Below, piece by piece: positions 13,261 through 25,000 of a stretch of DNA of 52,408 nt; the stretch's first letter is position 1, and each line of letters starts with the position of its first letter. A program made the position numbers and the translations under genes. The DNA is from a virus: positions 1 to 52,408 of IMG/VR virus record IMGVR_UViG_3300024259_001058; one strand, written 5' to 3'. The notes beneath the pieces are model-generated. The model saw nothing but the letters and a program-made list of their open reading frames with translations. It ran no database searches and was not told the origin of the DNA.

Positions 13261-16200
13261 CTAGCGTGCGCCTGGTATGTCCAGTCTGCCGGACGGGTCG
13301 CCTTGCTTCCCGGGGCCGAGGATGTTCGCTAGTTCCTCCTCGAAGCTGGTGTCGAGTCCTTCGCGGCGCATCTCCCGTGTGCGTTCCCGCGCGGTGTCTT
13401 TCGGGTAGTCCATCTCGGCTTGGAAGAACGTGTCCAAGCGGTCGGCGTCGTCACGATCTAGCTCGCTGAACTGGAGGCCGAGTACCACCTTCCCTGCGAG
13501 CGTGAACGAGCCCTTCTTAAGGGATGAGGGTTGCAGGAAGTCACGGTCTTCCTCCTGCACGTAGCTCAGGACCTTCCTATACTCAGACCACAGGCGGGTG
13601 AACCCTGGAAGATTGTGGACGAGGTAGGCGTTGTGTGGCTTCTCGGACACGTAGTCCGGCCTGCTCTTTGTCCCCTTGTTCCTGAACTCCACGAAGCGGT
13701 GCATGAACTTGCGGAAGTCGTCTGGCATGAGACGCCCTTCCGGGGTGTCCTCGGCTAGGAAGCGGCCGATGTCAGGGATGCGCACTGAGTCGCGGACGTT
13801 GCGCCCCGAGAAGAAGCGATAGCCTGACCGTAGCTCGAACCAACTCTTGGGGACCGGGTGCAGCTGCTTAAGGAAGCCGAACCCGCCCTCGGTGATAGTG
13901 TCAACGGCCTGCTGTGCCGGGTTGCCTAGCGAGTTCATCCACATGGCCTGCCCATTACGGCCCCGGCTCAGGAGTACTCGCGCGCCGCGTTGCGTGTGCT
14001 CGTAGGTCTTGGCCAACTCCTCTGCGGTCGCTGGTTCTTCCCCGGATAGCTGCTGCACCATGTCTATGAAGTTGGCTTGGACTGCGAACTGCCCCGGTCT
14101 ACGGACGATCATCTCGGCTTGCAGCGCCAGATTCTTACGCGTGAACGTATAGAAGGGGATGAAGCGGCGCAGCACCTTGCGCTCGAAGGCGGTGAGTGCG
14201 CCGTAGTCGAACAGGAACATCTTCACCCGCTCGGCAGCGTTGAGTACATCCCCGCCGTTCTTCATAAGGTTGTGCATGAACAGCAGGCGGCGAGAGTGGT
14301 CCTCGACAAGGTTCGCCATCTTCCGCGCGCCGCGCTGCGGTGCCCCCACCGCCTGCTTCACCGCCCTAAGCACCTCTCCCGGCTTACCTTCGATGCGATT
14401 GGCTGCGTTCATGCGGGACAGGTCGGCGTTGGTGGCGGCTTCGAGGTCAAGAACCCCGTGAGGTATGCCGTTACCTGCCACGTCGTACTGCTTCATCACA
14501 TCGTCAAGCTCGCCGTACAGCCAGGTCTTCCCGTTCACGTCCGTCATTATCGGCTGCTCGCGTAGCAAGCGCAGCGCGACTCGCGCCTCGGAGGCTTCTG
14601 TCGCCACAGCGCTGCGGAGGCCCGGTCCCAGGATGTCGGCCTGGTGAGCCATCCATCCCAGCTGCTGCGACATGCCGTGAAGCGCGGGGTTGAACGCAGC
14701 CGTACCGATGTCCATGTAAGCCAGCCACGTATTGGACAGGTGATTCTGGCCGTGGAACGCGGGGAAGTAAGCGGTCACCGTGGTCTTCCACCACGCGTTG
14801 TAGCCGTCCGTGACCTTGCCTATGGCTGCTCCGATCTCCCACAGCGAGTCGCCGGGGCCACGCCCTCCCTTGAACTCTGGCATGTTGTCGGAGATGAGCC
14901 GGTCGACGGACTTCTGTAGGTAGTACCCTTCGAGGCCAGGGATGCCGTGGTCATCTGGACTTACCCAGTTTCCTTCGGGGGTTCCGGTCTTCGAGCCAGT
15001 CTTCGCCCGCTGGACAAGGGGGTCTACCCCCTCGAAGTCAGTCACCGGCCGAGCAATACCGATGTCCTTAAGCTCTTGCCAGAACTCAGCCTGCGACACC
15101 ATGTAGGCGTGCTGTCGCGCTCGATTAACGGAAGCGCGGATGGCGTTCGGTTCAAACAGACCGCCCAAGACATCGTTGGCTTCGTCCAGCAGCAGCTTCT
15201 CTCGGGAGTAGAACCGGAGGTTCCCGTGGTCGGCTGCCAGGCTAAGCTGCTCCCGTCGAAGCGGGACTCGTCCCCCGTCGTCACCTTCAACCCAAACACG
15301 CAGGTCGGACTTGTTGATGGCGTCCAAGTCCTCGATGGCACCGAGATCAAGCATGTCGTGCGAGCCATCCTCGCCCAAGCGGGAGTGACCGACCACCTTG
15401 AACTTGCCCTGTCCCAACGTCTCCATCTGCTCGGCGGTAAGCTGCGCCGTCTTGGTAAGCACCTCGTCACCGAGGACAGGCAGCCCCTTCTTCCTGGCAC
15501 CGATGCGCCGCACCCATAGCTCATCGTTGTTGGGCGGGACTCGGGAGAGGACATCCGTGATAGCGTCGGCCATACTGAACTCAAGGTCGGCCATACGCTT
15601 CTCTTGCCTCAGGATGAGGTTGCGGAGCTTACCGCCCTTCTTAGCCTGGGTCAGGTCCTTGCCCAACTCATCGACCAGCGAGTCCAATGTCTTGTGCAGC
15701 CCCGCCCGGTCATCCATCCCAGCCTCCTGAGCAGCACTGGCAATGTCCGCTAAGGCACGCTCTCTACCTTGGATGGCGCTCATGTCGGCGTCGGTGGCAC
15801 CGTCCTGAACTAGCTCGCTCAGTTGGCGTCGGTAAGTATCAAGCTCCCCGGTAAGAAGCTCCTGCATCCCCTCGATCTCAAGGTCGGATAGGACTTGGAG
15901 GGTGTCCTCCGTCGTGAGCATCTTGGACTGGATATTCTCGATGGTTACCAGCAGAGAGCGAGTACGGCGGGCTTCCTGCATGGTCTTGTTACCCTGCCGT
16001 AAGAACGCCCGTTGCTGAACTATGGCCTCGGAGAGGCCCTCGGTCCCGTCGAGTGTGGCGTGGAGTTCGTCAAGCTGATGATGCAGTTGCCCTAGCTCAC
16101 GCACCATCGCGTCATCCAAGTCCGCATCGAACGTCAGCTGCTCCCACGGGAGCTTATCTATACGGGCGTTGACAGCATCGACCTGCCGCAGCACTTCGGC

Positions 16201-19200
16201 ACTGGCGTTACGCTCGTTCAGCATCTCACGCAGCACTACCTTCTCTTCGTCCATCGCGGTGCGTATGGCCCCGATGTTCTCGGGGGAACCGGCGGGGCTT
16301 AGGAGCAGGCCCTCGGTCATGGGGGCCGCCGCAGCGTCCGTCTCATTGAAGAGAGTCCCTTGGGCTGCGGACGGGTCATGGGCCGCGCGTGCCCGGGCGG
16401 CGCTAGCATCTTCGAGAGCAGAACTCCCACGAACCGTAGCGCCTGCCGCTGCATTCGTCTGCCGTTCTAACGCCCGCTCCTCCCGAGCCAAGCGCCGCAG
16501 CGTCTTCGTCTTGGAGTTGATCTCCGTGCCTGCGTCGGCGCGAAGGTCTTTGCGCTTAGCCTTGATGCCGGTGATGCGCTCACGGATTTCCTCTGCCGTC
16601 TGCCCCGAGGACCGTGCCAGCAGCCTATCAAGCCGCGAACTCATCCGTTCCGTGCTGCGCTGCGCTGCGACCAGGCGGCCTACGTCCTGCCCCAACTCCT
16701 GATTGAGAAGGCGCTCAACCGTGGTCGGCTTGCCCATGACCTCACGGGGGTTCATCGCAATGCCGTTGCCGTCGGAGTCCCGCATCAGGAACATCGTTCG
16801 GCCAAACTCCGCGCGCTGCTTCCCGGTAGTTCGCGCATACCGACGGGTGGTGTCCTGCAATATCTTCTCGGCAGTGGCCGCCCCCTGCTCGTCCACCAAC
16901 GTCTTTGCGTCCAGCCGGAGCTTAGCCATGCGACGGCTGATTGGCACTCGGGGCATGTAGTTCAGCCCCAGGTTCTCGGAGATGTCGATGCCCGCTGCCT
17001 TCTCCCCCGCCAGGAACTCGTCCATCATCCCGCGAAGTTGGACACGCACACTCTCCGCTACCGGGTCATCGAAGGTCAGCTGGTTGCGGTAGGCGAACAG
17101 TTGCGCAGCGGCCTCGGCCTCGGTCATGCCAATGTCCGAGAACTCGTCCGTTAGGATTACCAACGCGTCACGATAGGCCCCCGCCTCGTCCAGCTTGGCC
17201 ATTAGCTCGGGGTCCGCGTGGATGTCGTCCAACGCTTTCTGCAAGGAGGGGTCAGCAGCACGCACCCCACCGTCCGCTAAGCTCATCACAAACTCAGCCT
17301 GGATGGAGTTGTCTAGGTTCCCCGCGATGTCCTCAATCCGCTTCTGGTATACGTCGTCCAAGAAGGCGAACCTGTTCCGCATCGTAGTGAGCGCACGCAC
17401 CGCCCCATACGGGACACGACCGTAACGATTGAAGTGCTGGCTCACCGACGCGGCGGCACCGCCTAGAACTTCGGCAGGGGGCGGAAGCCCAGCCAGCGGG
17501 CCGGGCGGTACGAGTTCTGCCACCTGCTGACCGAACGTGTAGGCAGCGTCCCGCAGCGGCTTGGTGGTCGCGTCGATCTTGGCCATCGTAGACGACTCAA
17601 GGAGAGCGTCGAACACCGGGCCTAAGTCTAGTATCGTCCGCTCGTGCATCTCCATTACCGCAGGGAACGCTAGCTTCGGGAAGGCACCCGCTCGTGGGAC
17701 TTTGCCCTTGATCGCTGTGCGTGGGACACGCCCCGGCTGCTCGATACCAAAGCCACGCTTCTTACCCTTCGTAATCCCGGGGAAGCGAGCCTTGACCCAG
17801 CCCCGGTCTAGGGCGTGGCGCACGAACTGCTTGGCGTAGGCTTCCTCGGCAGCATCTGCGACGTGCCGTGTCTCGTTGGTCACCGTGTCGACCACCTCAC
17901 CAAGCTCGTTACGTATGCGCTGAGTACTGGTGGTCGTATATTCTCCTGTCCGCGCCACGTCCTGCATCCGCTCCAAGAAGTCGCCGTAGTCCAACTTCAT
18001 AGCGGTCATAACTTGGTTCTTGAGACGGGAGTACTGCGCCCCGCTCGTCCCAGCCAAGCCCTTCGCGGACACGTCAATCAGAAGCTCGTGGGGCAGGGAC
18101 TCCAAGGTTCGGGTGATAGTCTCAACCGATGCGCCGGGCGGGGCCTTGTCCCCGATGCGGAGCACGTCGATAAGGTCATCCCCGGCCATCGCCGCACGCT
18201 CCAAGGCCGAGCCAAGCCTAACGCCTTCACGCGTAAGGTGAAGCGTCTTACCTGACCGCGAAAGCACTCGCCCAAACTTGCCGACACCAATGCCCAAGAG
18301 GTTCGTTGGGTCTGCGAACAGGTCCCACGCCCCGAAGAAGATCGTCTTGGGGATGCTGAGCGGGTTGGACCGCTCGATACGTTCCGAGAGAGTCATCGGA
18401 GTGTGAAGCATACGCTGGTTATGCTCGTAAGGGCTCTCCCCGCTGAAGGCTTCGCGGGCTGTTAGGGGAGGCACCATCAGATACGCACTGAACGGTAGCG
18501 CACTCTCCTTGGGGCCGCCGGGAGCCAGCGCACGAATCGGCCCCTCGACCAAAGCGGAGCCGGAGAAGAACGGTGACGCCATCTTAATCAAGCCAGCTGC
18601 ACCGATCTGCAACGCCGTAGCGTCCGGTCGTATCTGCTCCCCGGTCAGGGCCTCACGCACCATCCCCACCAGGCTGTTCGTTACCTGCTGGCCGCCCTCT
18701 ACCTCTCGAAGCGCAGTCCCAAAACCGAACGCTACGCCCTTGAGAACCACTTGGTCCACCTTAGCCATCGCACGTAACGGAGCAGACAGCATGGTGTTCG
18801 TGAGGTTGGCGTCCAGCACCTCCAAGGCCGAGTCTGCCACCTCCAGTCGCATGAGTGAGTCCGTTAGCTGGCGCTGCTCCAGCCTGACAGACCGCTCCGT
18901 CATCGACCGGGCGATGCGCTGTCCTACCTCCAACGGCCCTTTCAACGCCTCCAGCAGGGACACCCCACTGCGGTTGAACTCGTCCGCCGCTACGATGCCT
19001 ACCTTAGCCCCAGCCGATAGCCCTTGAAGGCCGTGCTCCGGGTGCACCAGCGGAAGCATCGCCCCGCTAGGGCGAACTACAACCGCCGCGCCCTCAGCCT
19101 CTACCAGTTTCTCAATGGAGTTGCTATCGCCCGAAGGCGTGGTCGGTGGCTGCCGCCGCTGAGAAAGACGATCAAGACCGGCCTCGACTACAGACTGCCC

Positions 19201-19515
19201 CGACTGCAACGCACCCCTGCGCTTACGCCCACCCTCTCCTTCTATCGAGCCGTCAGGGCGGACAAACAAGCCGGTGGCAGGGTTGCGTATGCCAACCCCT
19301 AGCTCAGCAGACTTGTCCGCCAACTGTTGGTCGGAAAGGATAGGGAACGCCTCGCCCAGGGCTTCGGGGGGGAGGACTTCCTCTGGCGCTTCGGCAGGGT
19401 CCCCGAACATCGACCGCATGATACGGTCACGGTTGATCGGGGTAGCCCCCCCCTTCTCTTCCTCGTCGTCCTGGGGGAACATCGAGCGCAGGATGCTGTC
19501 CCGGTCGATGGCCAT
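13261..19515 (-). CDS. Giant virion-associated protein, 2084 aa
   Basis: Last gene of the structural operon and the longest protein in the window. The first ~40 residues hold a tandem repeat: IDRDSILRSMF and INRDRIMRSMF. Long helical, Ala/Glu/Arg-rich stretches follow, with coiled coils around residues ~950-1100. Residues ~1766-1795 carry a motif I know from other large phage and polyvalent proteins: LFDYGALTAFERK, then RRFIPFYTFTRKN. I see no clear polymerase, protease or lysozyme motif. Position and size match internal or ejection proteins that pass into the cell ahead of the DNA; this is inference. Confidence 0.75.
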   Translation of the reverse strand: MAIDRDSILRSMFPQDDEEEKGGATPINRDRIMRSMFGDPAEAPEEVLPPEALGEAFPILSDQQLADKSAELGVGIRNPATGLFVRPDGSIEGEGGRKRRGALQSGQSVVEAGLDRLSQRRQPPTTPSGDSNSIEKLVEAEGAAVVVRPSGAMLPLVHPEHGLQGLSAGAKVGIVAADEFNRSGVSLLEALKGPLEVGQRIARSMTERSVRLEQRQLTDSLMRLEVADSALEVLDANLTNTMLSAPLRAMAKVDQVVLKGVAFGFGTALREVEGGQQVTNSLVGMVREALTGEQIRPDATALQIGAAGLIKMASPFFSGSALVEGPIRALAPGGPKESALPFSAYLMVPPLTAREAFSGESPYEHNQRMLHTPMTLSERIERSNPLSIPKTIFFGAWDLFADPTNLLGIGVGKFGRVLSRSGKTLHLTREGVRLGSALERAAMAGDDLIDVLRIGDKAPPGASVETITRTLESLPHELLIDVSAKGLAGTSGAQYSRLKNQVMTAMKLDYGDFLERMQDVARTGEYTTTSTQRIRNELGEVVDTVTNETRHVADAAEEAYAKQFVRHALDRGWVKARFPGITKGKKRGFGIEQPGRVPRTAIKGKVPRAGAFPKLAFPAVMEMHERTILDLGPVFDALLESSTMAKIDATTKPLRDAAYTFGQQVAELVPPGPLAGLPPPAEVLGGAAASVSQHFNRYGRVPYGAVRALTTMRNRFAFLDDVYQKRIEDIAGNLDNSIQAEFVMSLADGGVRAADPSLQKALDDIHADPELMAKLDEAGAYRDALVILTDEFSDIGMTEAEAAAQLFAYRNQLTFDDPVAESVRVQLRGMMDEFLAGEKAAGIDISENLGLNYMPRVPISRRMAKLRLDAKTLVDEQGAATAEKILQDTTRRYARTTGKQRAEFGRTMFLMRDSDGNGIAMNPREVMGKPTTVERLLNQELGQDVGRLVAAQRSTERMSSRLDRLLARSSGQTAEEIRERITGIKAKRKDLRADAGTEINSKTKTLRRLAREERALERQTNAAAGATVRGSSALEDASAARARAAHDPSAAQGTLFNETDAAAAPMTEGLLLSPAGSPENIGAIRTAMDEEKVVLREMLNERNASAEVLRQVDAVNARIDKLPWEQLTFDADLDDAMVRELGQLHHQLDELHATLDGTEGLSEAIVQQRAFLRQGNKTMQEARRTRSLLVTIENIQSKMLTTEDTLQVLSDLEIEGMQELLTGELDTYRRQLSELVQDGATDADMSAIQGRERALADIASAAQEAGMDDRAGLHKTLDSLVDELGKDLTQAKKGGKLRNLILRQEKRMADLEFSMADAITDVLSRVPPNNDELWVRRIGARKKGLPVLGDEVLTKTAQLTAEQMETLGQGKFKVVGHSRLGEDGSHDMLDLGAIEDLDAINKSDLRVWVEGDDGGRVPLRREQLSLAADHGNLRFYSREKLLLDEANDVLGGLFEPNAIRASVNRARQHAYMVSQAEFWQELKDIGIARPVTDFEGVDPLVQRAKTGSKTGTPEGNWVSPDDHGIPGLEGYYLQKSVDRLISDNMPEFKGGRGPGDSLWEIGAAIGKVTDGYNAWWKTTVTAYFPAFHGQNHLSNTWLAYMDIGTAAFNPALHGMSQQLGWMAHQADILGPGLRSAVATEASEARVALRLLREQPIMTDVNGKTWLYGELDDVMKQYDVAGNGIPHGVLDLEAATNADLSRMNAANRIEGKPGEVLRAVKQAVGAPQRGARKMANLVEDHSRRLLFMHNLMKNGGDVLNAAERVKMFLFDYGALTAFERKVLRRFIPFYTFTRKNLALQAEMIVRRPGQFAVQANFIDMVQQLSGEEPATAEELAKTYEHTQRGARVLLSRGRNGQAMWMNSLGNPAQQAVDTITEGGFGFLKQLHPVPKSWFELRSGYRFFSGRNVRDSVRIPDIGRFLAEDTPEGRLMPDDFRKFMHRFVEFRNKGTKSRPDYVSEKPHNAYLVHNLPGFTRLWSEYRKVLSYVQEEDRDFLQPSSLKKGSFTLAGKVVLGLQFSELDRDDADRLDTFFQAEMDYPKDTARERTREMRREGLDTSFEEELANILGPGKQGDPSGRLDIPGAR

Positions 19516-22007
19516 TACGGAGTCCCTAGCAAGGCTTCGATGTTCTGAAGCAACTGCCGCTTCTGCTCAGGCGTCAGGTTCGTATTCGCTTGGATGGACG
19601 CACGCATCTCGGACAACGTGGCCCCATCTGGCGCACGAGGCTCCTCAGCGGCTACGACCGGGGGCGGTGCCGCCTGGATGCTGCTAACCACGCTATCGTG
19701 GAAGGCGGTAATGTCGCTAAGAAGCTCAGCCGATGCTGCGTTGGCTGGGTCTTCGAGCCACGCAATCATCTCTTCCTGGCCCAAGTGAGCCACCCCGAGT
19801 ACCACCCGGGCCTCGGCAAGCCGCGCGCCGACGTTGGCAATGCGCTCGGGAGCAGTCTGCGGCGTAAGTGCCGCCGACGACATCTTCTGCTTCGCGCCGC
19901 TGACCCGCTCGATGTTGTAGCGGTGCTCGCTGTCTTCGTTGGCTGCTGGCGCAGGAGTCGACACCTGCCCAAGGCCGTTGAGTCCTGCGGCCTTGAGTTC
20001 CTTGTCGAACTCGTCCGGGTGAAGCGATGCGTTCCGTAGCTTCGTTACGAACGTGGGATTCGACCTTCCAAGACCAACCTCCTGCTTGAGGAAGTCGATG
20101 GCCGCCTTGCGATAGAACCCAGGCCGTGCGTCATCACCAACCCTCGACCCCGGGGTGTTGTAGCGCATAGTGGCATCCAAGTCCCACTCGACCACCCCGC
20201 CACGGCCTGCGCCCAGTTCGGATAGTCCGTCCTCCGTTCGCGTCCGTAGGAACTGCGCGAACGTGCTAGACAGCGCACCGTCGGCCTGCCTTAGTTGCTG
20301 GTCAGGGGTAAGGGTAGCGTCGCCCTTGCGGGTCACAATCCCTCCGAGACTGCGGCCCTCGATCATTACAGCGGACAACTGCTCCATCGTCTTCGTGAGT
20401 TCCAGAACACGCGGGTAGTTCTCAGCGTGGAACGCCAGCGCCCCCTCCAAGTCCCCTGCCTGTCGACGTTCCAAGACGCCCTGGTTCAACTCACCGATGG
20501 CCGTGGCTAGCTCGACGTTGTAGGCAGAGCTAATGGCCCCGAAGACCCGGCTCTCATCCACCTTGCCGTCGTGAGACGCCGCCATCATCTGAGTTAGTAG
20601 TTCCCGAGCCTCGTCGGGTATCGGGATGTTTAGACCATCCAGGCGCTTATGCACGCGGGCTATAAGCTCGTCCGCGCCTGGCGGGATAACGTCGTCCATG
20701 ACTGACTGCTCAAGGCGCTTCTGCGCCGGTAGGGCCAGACCCTTGTAGTGGTCCGTCTTTCTGAGTTCTTCCAGATTGGCGTCTACCTTGATGGCTTCGG
20801 GTACTTCCATCCCCGCACGCACGTAGGCCGCCTGCCGCTGCCCAGCGTTACCTAGGCCGTTCGTAAACTCCCTCGCCAACTGACGCTGCAACGCCTGGTC
20901 AGCCGCTGCGAAGTCTCCCGTTTCCACAAAGCCGTTCAACGCCAGGGTGTCACGCTCGGTGACCTCGTGGAGCACGGTGTAAGCACCAACCCATGCTCGG
21001 CGCTGCTCCTTGGATATGGCCGTCTCCATCTTGGCCCGATTCCCCAAGAAGCCGTCGAGCGCGTTCGCCCGAAGGATGTCATACCGCAACGCAGCACTCG
21101 ATGCGACGAAGGGCTGCTCCGCTTGGGCTGCCTCCAACGACAGCGCGGCGTTCGCAGCGGAGTCCAGTATGCGCTGCTTCTCCTGCGGCTCCGTCGCCAC
21201 TGCTACACGTTGCCTCACTTCCGCTACGACCGCGTTGGCCTGCACAACCCTAAGCTGCGCCTTCACCGTGTCGATCTCGTCCTGGCGAATGGCTTTGGCT
21301 AGAGCGGCGGCCTCTTCGGCGGACTCGGTGGATGCGATGTCCTGCCGAACGCCTCGGTCAACAAAACCACGCCCCAACTCGGCCGCGCCCTGGATGTTCT
21401 GCAACGCGCCCCTATTAGCACGGAAAGGAATAAGCGCATCGTTGCGTTGGAACTCCTGCTGCGCCTGAAGCTGCCGACCGCCTGCACCACCACGGGTGGG
21501 AATTCCCAACGGCCCGGCAGTACCAGCCGTGGTCGACTCCACACCCAACGGGGACGCCGGTTGGGGAATCTGGTTGGCCAAGCCAACCTGCTGCTGGGGG
21601 CCTTGCACCGCACCGAACTGTTCGGCGGCCTGCAACGACTGGATGTTCTCGGGTTTGTTTAGGTCAACCTTCCCCAGAGCCTGGGAGAAGTCCACCGAGG
21701 AGATGCCAGTCGTAGGGTCGCCTGCCAAAGCGCGGGAGGACCGCTGATCGGCAGTACGCGTCTCCTGCTCCTGGGCAAACTTGGTAGCGTCACGGTCTTC
21801 CTTGGCGTCCAGCCGCCCTTCCGCCTTCTCTGCCTGCGCGAGCTTGATCTGCGCAAGCAACTCGTCAAGCTCGGTTTGCTTACGCTTACGCTCCGAATCC
21901 CCCCGAGCTTGGCCAATCTGAGAGAACGTATCCCCCAGTTGCATGATGAGCGCAAGTGTCCGATCACCGGGGGTTCCGCCGGGTAGAAGGTCGCGTCGGA
22001 ATGCCAT
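19515..22007 (-). CDS. Large helical protein, probable internal virion protein, 830 aa
   Basis: Lies between the two giant proteins and is coupled to both. The N-terminus contains a small helical unit (LLPGGTPGDRTLALIMQLGD). A long charged coiled coil (RGDSERKRKQTELDELLAQ onward, residues ~35-90) is followed by mostly helical sequence to the end. There is no signal peptide, no transmembrane segment and no enzyme motif. The pattern fits phage ejection proteins. Confidence 0.65.
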   Translation of the reverse strand: MAFRRDLLPGGTPGDRTLALIMQLGDTFSQIGQARGDSERKRKQTELDELLAQIKLAQAEKAEGRLDAKEDRDATKFAQEQETRTADQRSSRALAGDPTTGISSVDFSQALGKVDLNKPENIQSLQAAEQFGAVQGPQQQVGLANQIPQPASPLGVESTTAGTAGPLGIPTRGGAGGRQLQAQQEFQRNDALIPFRANRGALQNIQGAAELGRGFVDRGVRQDIASTESAEEAAALAKAIRQDEIDTVKAQLRVVQANAVVAEVRQRVAVATEPQEKQRILDSAANAALSLEAAQAEQPFVASSAALRYDILRANALDGFLGNRAKMETAISKEQRRAWVGAYTVLHEVTERDTLALNGFVETGDFAAADQALQRQLAREFTNGLGNAGQRQAAYVRAGMEVPEAIKVDANLEELRKTDHYKGLALPAQKRLEQSVMDDVIPPGADELIARVHKRLDGLNIPIPDEARELLTQMMAASHDGKVDESRVFGAISSAYNVELATAIGELNQGVLERRQAGDLEGALAFHAENYPRVLELTKTMEQLSAVMIEGRSLGGIVTRKGDATLTPDQQLRQADGALSSTFAQFLRTRTEDGLSELGAGRGGVVEWDLDATMRYNTPGSRVGDDARPGFYRKAAIDFLKQEVGLGRSNPTFVTKLRNASLHPDEFDKELKAAGLNGLGQVSTPAPAANEDSEHRYNIERVSGAKQKMSSAALTPQTAPERIANVGARLAEARVVLGVAHLGQEEMIAWLEDPANAASAELLSDITAFHDSVVSSIQAAPPPVVAAEEPRAPDGATLSEMRASIQANTNLTPEQKRQLLQNIEALLGTP

Positions 22008-22015
22008 GATTCCCC

Positions 22016-25000
22016 CTAACCCGGGATGAACGCACCGGCGACACTTGCCAGCGTGTTGCCCACCGCCAGGATGTTATCGAGTGTACTCGGCCCCGCCACC
22101 TGGGTATCTACCAGCTGCTGGTTCTGAATGGCGGACTGCACGCCCAGCTCGAAGTTACCTAGCGCCTGTATCGCGCCCTGCACCTGGCTACGCGCCTGCT
22201 GCGATAGACCCTCGCGCGTCGACGCCTGCTGGAACATGAACTGCATCGCGGACATCTGCTCGGAGAATCGTCCGCTGCGTACCTGCTCGGTGAAGGTGTC
22301 CGCCGTGATGTCCTGCCGCTGGAACTCGGACGAGAACTGAGCAATCTGATCGCGGGCGATGTTCGTCTGCTGCTGGTTCGCCTGCTCCACGAACTGCCTG
22401 CCCTGCTGAGCCAAGCTCGACATCTGCAAGCTCGCGTCGATGGCCTGCTGCTGCAAGTCCGCACGCCCCTGCAACCCAAACTGCCGTGCCTGCTCCTGCA
22501 ACTGCTGCGCCTGCAACTCGGACTGCTGAACCATGCCCTGCTGGAACTGCTGCGCCTGCTGACCAAGCTGAGTCCGCGCGGTCTGCAAGTCGCCCTGGGC
22601 AATCGCCCGCTGCGTGTTGAGAGACGCCTGCTGCGCCTGCTGACCAAGCAACGCCTGCTGAGACGAGAACCGTTCTTGGAAGCCCTGCTGCTCTCGCTGG
22701 AAGCCTGCGGCGTCGCCAAGCTGCGCCGTCTGCAAGCCGCCCTGCAACGCACCCTGCGTGCCCTGGAACTGCTGGCCGAACTGCTGCGCCTGCTGCTGCA
22801 ACCCAAGCTGCGCGTTCGCCTGCTGGCGCTGGAAGTCCTGCGCCGCAGCGCCCCCTTGGGCCTGTGCTTCAAGCGCGCGGTTTTGCTGCTGCGCTCCTTG
22901 CTGAGCGCCGAACAACGTATTGAACAGGTCTTGCTGCGAGGATAGTTGCTGCCCTTGCTGCTGCTGGCCTAGCTGTGCTTCGAGGTTCGCTGCGCTCTGC
23001 CCGAACCCCGCTTCCTGGCCCGCTGCCCCAAGCACCTCTCCGAACAGGTTCTGCCTTCCCTGCGACTGGGCCTGCGCACGCCCTAGCCCCAGGTTCCCCT
23101 GCGCTATCTGCGCCTGCAAGTCACGCTCTGCCTCGCCTGTTACCAAGCCGCCTACCTGACCAAACAGGTTCTGCTGCGCGTCGATGCCTGCGATCTGTCC
23201 TTGCTGGCCCAACTGTCCACGGGCGATGTCCGCCTGCAACTGCTGCGCAGACTGGTTCTGAGCCGCCCCTGTGAGAGCGCCGAACGCGCCTTGCTGGGCC
23301 TGCGCCTGCCCGATCTGTCCCTGCAACCCTAGCTGCTGAGTCGCCTGGCTAGCGCCTAACTGCCTCTGCAAGTCCTCCGACTGGAAGCCGCCCAGCTGCC
23401 CCAGCAGGCCCTGCAAAGCCGCCGCCTGGCCCTGCTGTGCCTGCAATCCTAGCTGTGCTTCTAGGCCGCCCGCTGTCGCCTGCCTCTGAGCCTGAGCGTC
23501 CGCCGACCCCGCAAGCTGACCAAACAGCCCGGCCGCCCCCGCCGCCTGCGCCTGCTGGGCCTGCTGCTGGAGCGCCTGCTGCTGGCCCTGCTGCTGTGAG
23601 AACTGCGCGCTCATCTGAGGAATCTGCTGGAGCGCCTGCTGCTGTGCAGCGAACCTCTGCTGTGCTACCTGATTCCCTACGCCCTGCAAGAGGCCGCCTG
23701 CCTGCTCGCCAAGAAGCCCGGCAGCAACGCCCGACCCCGAGATTCCACGATCACCTGCTTGGAACGGGTCGGCGCTGTTGATGCGCTGAATCTGACTCTC
23801 AACGTCTTGGAACAGCGCGTTCTCCGCACGCTCGCCAGCCTGCGTCTGCTGCCCCAACGCCTGCGCAATAAGCTCCTGCTGAACCTGCGTGATGCCCGTC
23901 TGCGACAGGTTGCGGAAGAAGTTGGAGTTCTGGGTGTTGAAGTTGCCCTGCGCTGCATTAGCGTCAGCGGCTGCCTGTGCTGCGGACCCGATGTCTTGCC
24001 CAAACGCCTCAGTAGGGGCCTGCCCGACACCGGCCGAAACGCCGGTGATGCCCCGTGCCGCAGACTGTGCCTGCTGGGCTAGACCTGTCCCCAACTCCGT
24101 CGGGCCGAGGCTAACACCAAACTGGGTGCCGCCACGCTGACCCGCCCCCACGGAGCCACCTGCGATGTTACCGGCGCTTGCGGCAAGGTCCCCCGCCAGC
24201 CCTGGCTGACCCGTTTGGTGCCCCAACTGCGCACCCAGGAAGCTGTTCCCGAGCGTGTTGGCTTGGATAGTGGGGGCTCGGGTACCGCCCGCTAACTGCC
24301 GGATGTTTCCGCTGAGTTCCTGTCCGAGGCCCTGCTGACCTTCCCGACTGCCAAGCAGAACGCCGAATCGGCTGTTGTCGAGCGCACCGGCGTTGATAGA
24401 TGTGTCAAGGTTCTGCTGGTTGAACACGTTCTGCGCACCACCAAGCAGGTCCTGCAACGTGCTGCCACCGAACTGCTGGCTAAGCAAGTCCGTTCCGCCC
24501 AACGTCTGACCGTCGACCGAAGGGGCGCTACCCTCTGCACCTAACGCTTCTATCTGCGTTCCCAGCGTATCACGTGCCTTGTCCACCGCCGCCCCGGGCA
24601 ACCCCGCCCCAAGGTTCTGCAAGAACGGCGTCACTGCCTGAGCGGGGGTCTGCCCACGCCGATCTGCGGTGCCTACCAACGAGACAAGCTGATTCATCTC
24701 CTGCTGATTCAGGCTTCGCCCGAGGTCCCGCTCTGCGGCGATCACTGCGCCACTTACATTAACATTGCTGAGCGCCGGAAGACCCGCCTCCTCCAACGCG
24801 GTGTTAACCTGCTGGACGGTGGTATCCGCCTGCGTCTGCTCATCTATAGTGACATCAACAGCGGCAGTGCCTGCGGCCCCCGCCTGCCCAATGTTCCTCA
24901 GATTCTGTGTGTCTAGGGTGGCACCGCTACGCGTTGCGAAGAACTCTGCAAGGCGCTGCGCGCCCCCTGGGTCACCACTCTCGATGAGGTCCAGAACCGC

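Noticed and set aside
12689-13469. Overlapping plus-strand open frames across 12.7-13.5 kb
   Set aside because: No ribosome sites, low-complexity products, and they run into the regulatory repeats and the giant gene on the other strand.
13261-19515. Virion RNA polymerase, as in N4-like phages
   Set aside because: The size and place are suggestive, but I find none of the polymerase motifs by eye.
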